Positions 57,171 through 64,000 of a stretch of 64,000 nucleotides of DNA are shown piece by piece; the stretch's first letter is position 1, and each line of letters begins with the position of its first letter. This DNA comes from Lobosporangium transversale (taxonomy: Eukaryota; Mortierellomycota; Mortierellomycetes; Mortierellales; Mortierellaceae). The position numbers and the translations under genes are program-made. Where the stretch lies: NCBI RefSeq assembly GCF_002105155.1, contig NW_019029006.1:372001-436000 (forward strand). The letters are read 5' to 3'. A model generated the notes under the pieces. The model saw only the letters and a program-made list of their open reading frames with translations. It ran no database searches and was not told where the DNA came from.

Positions 57171-60100
57171 TTAATGGCGATGATGGCGATGTCCTGATCC
57201 TGGCTCCTCCTTCGCAACACGCACATTAGGCTCGAATTTCTCTCCAAGCTTTGAGGCCTTATCCTCTACTTGCTCTTTCGTCTCCTTGAGCGTATCACGT
57301 ACTTTGTCTGTAGCAAATTGGATATTGCCTCGAACTGAATCATCATTCTGATTCTTGAGTTTAGCACCTGCACCAGCAACAGTCTCGGAGGCTTCCTGGA
57401 GCTTCTTCCTAGCTTCCTTCTCGGCTTCCAATGCCAACTGGCGTGTCTTCTCTGCATACTCGCGTGACTTAGTATCAGCCTGGAGCCAAATGTCATTCAC
57501 CTGCATCAGCAACTCCTGCGACTTGGCACGAGTATCCGAACCTGCGGTCTCAAGCTTACTCTTGGCAAGTTCCTCAAGCTCAGCAAGTTTAGCTGTCACT
57601 GTCTTTTCATCCTTTCGGCTGCTCGTGTCCTTAAATACACTCAACTCAGAAGCCGCTGTCTCCTTCGAGGCTGCAAGGCGATCGGTCAAAAAGTTCTTGA
57701 GACCAGTCAAGTAGACCTCGACATTGTTAGAAAGCACCTGGACTTTTGACTTGGCCGTTTGTTGATCCTTCTCGGATCTCTGAGTAATCTGCTTGACGTA
57801 TTCCTGAGACTTCTCGCTCAACTTGGAGAGTCGACCTTCAAGGTCACCATCTTGGTTGCGCCAATCACGAACATAGGACTCGAAGCTCTCGTAAGCCTCG
57901 CGGTTGGCTTTTTCGAGGTCTTTTGCAGACTTCTTGGCCCCAGTAAGATGTTCATCGATAGCGCCTTGTAACTTGGCCCAAAGGCTCTTAGATTCAGTAT
58001 CCTCGTATTCGTGGAAGCGACCAAAGATCGATTCAATGCTAGTTAGCATAGCAGTCAAAGACGTCTTAGTGGCTTCTTGGGCATCGTGAGCCTTGTTCTT
58101 GATTGTTTCGCCAGCACCCTTAGCTTGATCTACTACATAGTCTTTGGCCTTGTTAGCATTCTCAATTTGAATGTTGAGCTGCTCTTTGCCGTCCATCACA
58201 ATTTGGTCTGTTGATCCTTTCAGTCTCTCTGTCTGCTCCTTTGCAAGGTTTTGAGCGTAATGGATGTTCTCTTGCGCAGACTTCTTCATACCCTCGGCCT
58301 GTTCGCTAACATGCTCGCTTGCAGCCTTTGCATTTCCAACAACCTTGGCCTTAATATTATCAGCCTGGTGTCCAGCGGTATCGTATGCTTTGTGAGCATG
58401 GTATCCAGCGGCATCGTATGCTTTCTGAGCCTGGTGTCCGGCGGTATCATATGCTTTCTGGGCTTGATGCGAGGCGTCGTTCGCAGCCTTCTTTGCATCC
58501 TTCTCCTTCTCCCAGACAGCTTGCTTCAACGCATCAGCTTGTTCCTTAGCAGTTCGCTCCAGCTCTTCCTTTTTCTGACCAGCAACCTTGGCGGCATGTT
58601 CAGTGTGCTTGTCAACAGTGTCCTTGGCGTCGTGCGACGCCCCAATGACGCTATCAACAATGTTGGCGCCCTTCTCCTGGGCCCACTCAACCTGCTCATG
58701 AGCAGTATGGCGGATATTCTCTGCCCGACGTGCGATAGCCTCCTGAGCCTCATGTGCCTTCTCGATCACAACCTTCTTGATGTGGTCCGACATCTTGCCA
58801 GCTTCGTGGACCTTTTCATCCTTGACCTTCTTAAGGTGTTCGGATTCTTCGGTGACGGTCTTTTGAGCATCTTGGCCCTTCTTGGCAACATTGGCTTTCA
58901 CATCATCCACAAACTGCTCTGCCAGCTTCTGAGCATTCTCTTTCTTCTCATTAGCAGCAGCCTTGATCTCTTCTGCGTTTGGGATAGCCTCTTTCTTTTC
59001 AGCAGCCTTAGAAGCAACTCCACCAGCCATACCAGCTACTGCTGCCTTAATTGAGTTCGAATAGTCGCTCGCCATCTTTTGAGCTCCCGCGACAGTATCA
59101 TGGAAAGCTCTGTTGATGTCCTCAGTGCTGGGGATAGCCAACTTTTGTTCTTGGACCTTCTGTTCCGCTGCTTTCTTTGCCTCTTGCGACTTACCGGCCA
59201 CAGATTCTTTGACTGCCTCTGCATACTCGCTGGCTGCCTTTTGAGCGCCTGCAGCCTTCTCGTAGACTGTATCCTTGACATGCTCAGCCTTAGGAATAGC
59301 GGTCGCCGACTGCTTCTCTGTAGCTTCCTTGGCCTCATGTGACTTGCCGATCACTGCAGCCTTAATTGTATCAGCGTATCCCAAAAGCTTATCCTTGAGA
59401 CCCTCAGCCTGAGCATTCGTCTCAGCTTTGGCATCCTTAGCAGCTTCTTGGGCCTTGAAAGCGGTTTGGCCTGCCTTCTTTTTAGCTTGATCAGCAGCTT
59501 CATAGGCCTTGGCCTTGGCCTGACCTGCCTTCTTTTCAGCCTCCTTGGCAGCTTCATGGACCTTGGCCTTGGCTTGGTCTGCCTTCTTGGAGGCGCGATT
59601 GGCAGCGCGACCGAGCTTAGATTTGTTCTGCTTGCTGAAATGGGTACCCCAGATCTCATCCGTCTGCCTTGCAAAGCTCTCCTTCATGTTCTCCGCAGTA
59701 TCCCGGACCACTGCGAACGTCTGTTGAGCATAGGGATTGATATGCCCCATGTAGAGTACAGTAGCGCTGTCATAGACGTGCCTGAAATGGGGCGAGATCT
59801 TATTGATCGTGGGCTGAACATGAAGCGAGTGCAGATGCCAGGCGTGGTCACTGGCATCTTTGGAGGCCTTTTTGGCGTAATTAAGATGACCATGAGCTTG
59901 ATTACGATATCCATGGAAAGTCTTTTGAGCATTCGAGATATGATCCTTGACCTTGTCGGTATAAATTGCATTGATAACTCTATGGACATGGGGGTGAGCA
60001 TACTGGTTGTAGGAGATCTTGGCCTTCTCGGATGCAGACTTGATAGTGGGATGGGCCATCTCGGTGTAGTACTTCTGGCCTTGTTTATACAATGGGCGAC

Positions 60101-60788
60101 CATACCGATCCACATAGGGTTCCGCATAGGCGCGATAGGTTTGGTCGACAGAGTGGTAGACGGGCTCTGAATAAGGGCGAAGCCAGTCATGAAGCTTTGT
60201 TGCACCTTCACAAATGGCATTCGAATCCTTCGATGATTCTTTAGGACAGACGAAGAAGAGCGTGTAGCCCAGATAGAGTATGAAGATGCGGGTAATGAAA
60301 CGACGGGTGGAGTAGCCCCTGGCGCCCACAGACATTGGAACGGCAGCTCGAATGAGATCATGGCGATCTGAAATCGTTGGAGGCGGATGAGTTGCAGGAG
60401 CAGCAAGAGCAGGCTCTTTCTTTAAAGTCACACTCTTGTTGTTAGAGCGAGCGCGTGTCACACCAGGTGGGGGTGCCGCGCTGGGTGTGATCAATTCAGC
60501 CTTCTCATGACGTGGAGAAGCTGATCCTCGGTTCTGAGCCAGCATTGGTGCCGGAGGCAGTGAGGGGCTAGATGTAGGCGACTATTTTACACAAATTGAT
60601 GTCATCGTGAGTTAGATAAAATTCATATTAATCAATGAGTATACAAGATGATGGCTCGTGTGTTTTCTCAATTTTTCACAAATTCTCACGGAGCCACAAA
60701 ACACAATGAATTATTCTGTTGCACATGTTTTTATTTAGCTTACACTGTTGGTTCTTGAGCCTGCTCGTCTTTGTTTTCCTGACGACAT
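57171..60788 (-). CDS. Large membrane-anchored protein with LEA/apolipoprotein-like amphipathic helices
   Basis: Two exons, 60744-60788 and 57171-60581, give 1151 residues. The first 105 are polar and Pro-rich. One membrane helix follows at about residues 110-127 (FITRIFILYLGYTLFFVC). Then come repeats rich in Tyr/His/Pro (residues about 150-300, for example YAEPYVDRYGRPLY). A very long Ala/Lys/Glu region to the end has about 11-residue periodicity (for example KAKAYEAADQAKKKAGQ), like group-3 LEA proteins and apolipoproteins. Such helices can lie on lipid surfaces or form rods. There are few Cys and no catalytic motif. No named family is recognised. Possible roles are a membrane or lipid-droplet coat, a stress protectant or a tether. 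The His-rich end is GHRHHRH. The gene lies head-to-head with cyclin L. Confidence 0.82.
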
Positions 60789-61554
60789 GGCTATGGGGGG
60801 GTTTATATACACGTCACAATAGCTAGTGATGCAAAACTTGGAATAACTGGTGTTGAAATGAAATGAGAAAAAGGAATTGTCAAAACAATTTTTTTAAAAA
60901 AGAGAAGAGAAACGTCGCTTGTCTAACAGTAATTGGTATGCGTTTGAAAAGAAAGAAAAAAGGGGGCGGGGGGAAGGGAGGGTTGTAGAAAAAAAACGGA
61001 ATGGTAAAGTATATGAGGATATGGAAATAACAACAGGAAAAAAGTTGCCAATGGAGAAATAGAAAAAATGGAATAAAAAAAAGTTTTTCTTCTTGATAAA
61101 GGATGGAAGAAACTGGGTTGTTTAAATATGTCTCGCTTATTGACCCTACTCTTACCTCAATGCTCGATTATGCTCGTGTGTGTGGCATCATTTTTCTTAA
61201 TCTTTGGTTATTTTAACCAGAGACTGGAAGTGATGTGATGATGATTGGGGAATACAAACAACGTAACGTTCTTTTTCCTCATAGCTTACACGTAGAACGG
61301 GCCTTCGGCCAAGCGATTTTTAGCCTGTTAAAGTCCATCACCACAAGGATCATAGCATGATTTCATATTTCCTTGATGACCGCATTGTGACATTTCTTTT
61401 TTTTTTTTCTTTTTGGTTGGTTTAGGATGATCCACGTGACACGGGATCTTAAAGCAGCCTAATCCTATTTTGAAACAAGGAAAGCACAGGACAACCCACC
61501 GATTACCGAGCCGCGCATTTTCTTTTTGATTCTCTCCCATTTTTTTACTCGGAC
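60789..61554. promoter_or_regulatory. Shared divergent promoter region
   Basis: 766 bases between the starts of the LEA-like gene (-) and cyclin L (+). It is AT-rich with short A and T runs. No individual element is assigned, but both genes must be started from this interval. Confidence 0.5.
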
Positions 61555-62984
61555 ATGTCTCAGAACAAACTGTCGCTTCAGAATGCTCTCTTGACCCTCG
61601 AGCAGTTACAAAGAACGCCTTCTCGTGAAGATGGAATTTCAGAAGAACAGGAGGATCACATGAGGCAATATGGTTGTCATCTCATCCAAACGGCTGGCAT
61701 ACTTTTGAAGTTGTAGGTCACTTTTATTATAGGCTTTTAGAGATCAAGGAGATGATAAAGGGACAAGAGACTATTCATGGATAAATTTTTACCTTTATTT
61801 TTACAATTCACGGATAATAAGAAAAAATACAAACCAAAAAAAAGCTCCGCATTATATGAAAAGATATGACGCCTTTATCTTTGATAATTGATTCTAAAGA
61901 CATTACGCTTTTCTCTCTTTTATTTTTTGTTGCTATTCTTTTCATTATCATGAAAAAAAAAAAAAAAAAAAAAAAAAAATAGACCGCAAGTAGCAATGGC
62001 AACGGCACAAATTCTTTTTCAGCGATTCTTCTATCAGGCATCGTTACGTAAATTTGCCATTCGAGTAAGTTACAAGGTTACGGAGCATATATGAAAGGAA
62101 GCGAGGAAAAAGTCGTTCGAATATGAGTTTTCTGCCATGGCAAGTAACAATTATACGTTACACTTTTTTGTTTTGTTTTTAATTTTAGGATATTAGTATG
62201 GGTTCTGTATTTTTGGCATCAAAAGTCGAAGAATGTCCTGTACGAATGACGGATCTAGTCAATGTTTTTGATCATTTACATAAAGTCTTTCGACGTCGTC
62301 CAAGGCCCATTGATCCATTGGTTCTCTTTGGACAGGAATTTTATGATCTCAAGAACGCGGTCGTGATTGCAGAGATGCAGATTTTGAAGAAGTTAGGGTT
62401 CAATGTCCATGTTCAGCTTCCATATGCCATCATGGTCAATTATCTCAAGGTCCTTGAGCTTACTGAGCATCCTACAATCCCACAGCGAGCTTGGGGGTTC
62501 TTGAACGATGGGTAAGTAAATAGATGAATAATTTATAACAAAAGCAGAAAAAAAAAAAAAAAAAAAAAGAGTAACGACACAAATAACCTAAGATAGCCTG
62601 GCGTTTACTTTTTTTAGGTTAAGGACAAGTGTTTACATTTGCTATCAGCCGCCAGTTATCGCTTGTAGTGTGATATGGCTGGCTGCACGAGAGGCAGGTG
62701 TACCATTACCGACAAATCCGGCTTGGTGGGAAGTATTAGACTCGGACTTGGAGGATATTGAAAACATCGCTGGACATATTAAGTCGCTCTATTATAGGAC
62801 ATTACCCATCCCTGATCTACCGTTTACAATTACTGAAGTAGAACCGTATCTCCAACAACAACAACAACAACAACAGCAACCAAATTCGAGTACAGAAGTA
62901 GATGCCAAAACGACAAGAACGACAGATACAACAACCACAGCTCAAGTTCCACCAAAGACTACAAGAATATCTCGCTTTTCATGA
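61555..62984 (+). CDS. Cyclin L-like transcription/splicing cyclin
   Basis: Four exons, 61555-61712, 61983-62064, 62189-62511 and 62618-62984, give 309 residues. The first cyclin fold starts at YGCHLIQTAGILLKLPQVAM, the signature of cyclin L. It continues with ATAQILFQRFFYQAS, MGSVFLASKVEECP and NVFDHLHKVFRRRP. The second fold follows with ILKKLGFNVHVQLPYAIMVN, RTSVYICYQPPVIACSVIWL and AAREAGVPLPTNPAWWEV. Cyclin L partners CDK11-type kinases and couples transcription to pre-mRNA splicing. Animal cyclin L ends in an Arg/Ser domain. This protein instead has a short poly-Gln/Thr tail of about 55 residues and lacks an RS domain. Introns 1 and 3 carry long A tracts. Confidence 0.92.
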
Positions 62985-63515
62985 ATGGATTTTTTTTTAT
63001 TTGTTAATTAGATTAGGCTTTTGTATTATTATTAATTCTCATACCCTATTTGGTATAATCTTTTTTAAGAAATGATTTGTGATCCCATGTGATTTAAAAG
63101 GAGATCGTGCGAAACAAAGTCAACTTTCCTTTCTTTAATACGATGTGCAAAAGCAAAATTGCATGGACCGTGCTTGGTGTTCTGTGGAGAAACATGCAGA
63201 ATCCTTGTAATAATGGACTGTGGAGAAGAAAGGATGAGAGCGGTAAAATGAGCTGACTTTTGAATCGATTCAAGACATAATTATCCGTGCTTCTATCTAT
63301 TATATTCTAATATTACGAATCATCAGGCTTATCACATCATTCAATACCCCCTCCAATTACCATCACGATCATCATCAGAATCATTACCAACATCATCACA
63401 CTAAAACCATTTTCGAGCCCAGACCAAAAAAAAAAAAAAAAAAAAAAAAAGGCGAGCTGCGCCTTGGCGAACATGCGGACGGACATGAATGTTACGCACA
63501 GTCACAAAGCAATTA

Positions 63516-63549
<34 letters not shown>

Positions 63550-63765
63550 CCACTCCGCTCCACTCCACTCCACTTCAGTTCATTCTCATTTAGATTCTTT
63601 TTTATTTTTTATTTTTTATTTTTTTTTCGCAAAAAGAGACTCGGAATTATTTTTCACTCTATTCCTCTATCTTTCTACTGCCCTTTATTTTATTTTATTA
63701 TATCTTACTTGTGGTCTCCTCCTTTTGAGGCCATATCTTTACAACCGAAAAAAATAATACATAGT
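62985..63765. other. Intergenic region
   Basis: It holds the cyclin L 3' region and the presumed promoter of the gene running off the right edge. It contains a long A tract (63427-63450), a T tract (63519-63546) and T-rich DNA. No other feature is seen. Confidence 0.55.
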
Positions 63766-64000
63766 ATGCCACATATCATCGACTCAAAACCTGCATCTAC
63801 AGGCCCCGCAACAGCAGGGATAGGAATACATGCAACCGCAACCGCCTCCCGCACAACAATCATTGCCAAACATCAATCCTCATCCCCTCTTGCGAAAGAA
63901 ACCCCTGTTGCCGCAGCAAGCAAAACAATGGATATCGGGTCCGAGTCCGAATCCGAGTCCGTGTATTCTTTGTACACGGATGATTCCGAACTTGATGAAA
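63766..64000 (+). CDS. Start of an unidentified Ser/Ala/Thr-rich acidic protein (cut by window edge)
   Basis: Open frame from an ATG at 63766 with no stop through the last base, 78 codons. It begins MPHIIDSKPASTGP. The middle is Ala/Thr-rich, and an acidic run SESESESVYSLYTDDSELDE begins near 63940. Codon use resembles the neighbouring genes. The sequence is low-complexity and the family cannot be recognised from this fragment. It could also be a first exon only. Confidence 0.6.
   Translation, partial: MPHIIDSKPASTGPATAGIGIHATATASRTTIIAKHQSSSPLAKETPVAAASKTMDIGSESESESVYSLYTDDSELDE

Noticed and set aside
56825-57229. 134-codon plus-strand frame
   Set aside because: Contains a T-rich low-complexity part and overlaps the end of the LEA-like gene antisense.
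58251-59054. 267-codon hydrophobic plus-strand frame
   Set aside because: It is the mirror of the Ala/Lys repeats of the LEA-like gene; repeated codons create long antisense frames.

Overview
The window is nuclear DNA of a filamentous, early-diverging fungus. Genes carry many short GT-AG introns, the proteins are of fungal type (Gal10-like epimerase, Prm10/ThrE-like carrier, AVT vacuolar transporters, fungal semialdehyde dehydrogenase), and non-coding DNA is full of long A/T homopolymers. A Mortierella-like (Mucoromycota sensu lato) origin is my best guess from gene style only. It has not been tested by any search.

Layout. 1.5-11 kb: UDP-glucose 4-epimerase (+), a single-pass Ser/Pro-rich membrane protein (-) and a mitochondrial-type rhodanese (-). 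11-19.7 kb: an accessory island. It holds a decayed Fanzor-type (eukaryotic TnpB relative) RNA-guided nuclease gene, a FEN1/XPG-like flap nuclease directly upstream on the same strand, a tRNA-Pro(AGG), a tRNA-derived SINE with a perfect 19-bp target-site duplication, and SINE fragments. 19.7-28.3 kb: a small secreted Cys protein, a seven-exon succinate-semialdehyde dehydrogenase, a GNAT acetyltransferase and a Prm10/ThrE-like transporter, all (+). 28.8-31.2 kb: a VMP1 homologue with a SAP-like N-terminus (-). 32.7-34.5 kb: a second repeat island with a TIR element built from TTTGGCAGCC palindromes, a second identical tRNA-Pro and more SINE sequence. 34.8-60.8 kb: a run of (-) genes: two AVT-type amino-acid transporters, an STK32/YANK-like kinase, a kelch protein, a paraoxonase-like arylesterase and a 1151-residue membrane protein with LEA/apolipoprotein-like helices. 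61.5 kb to the end: cyclin L (+) and the start of an unidentified acidic Ser-rich protein cut by the window edge.

The most interesting locus is 11.6-15.0 kb. Removing one well-formed candidate intron puts the FEN1-like and Fanzor reading frames in the same frame, separated by a single TAA. This suggests a former flap-nuclease/Fanzor fusion, or two tightly linked genes of one mobile element. The copy has two frameshifts and no visible N-terminal exon, so it is probably inactive.

Exon boundaries were derived by hand from GT/AG signals, phase continuity and family similarity. No database search was possible.
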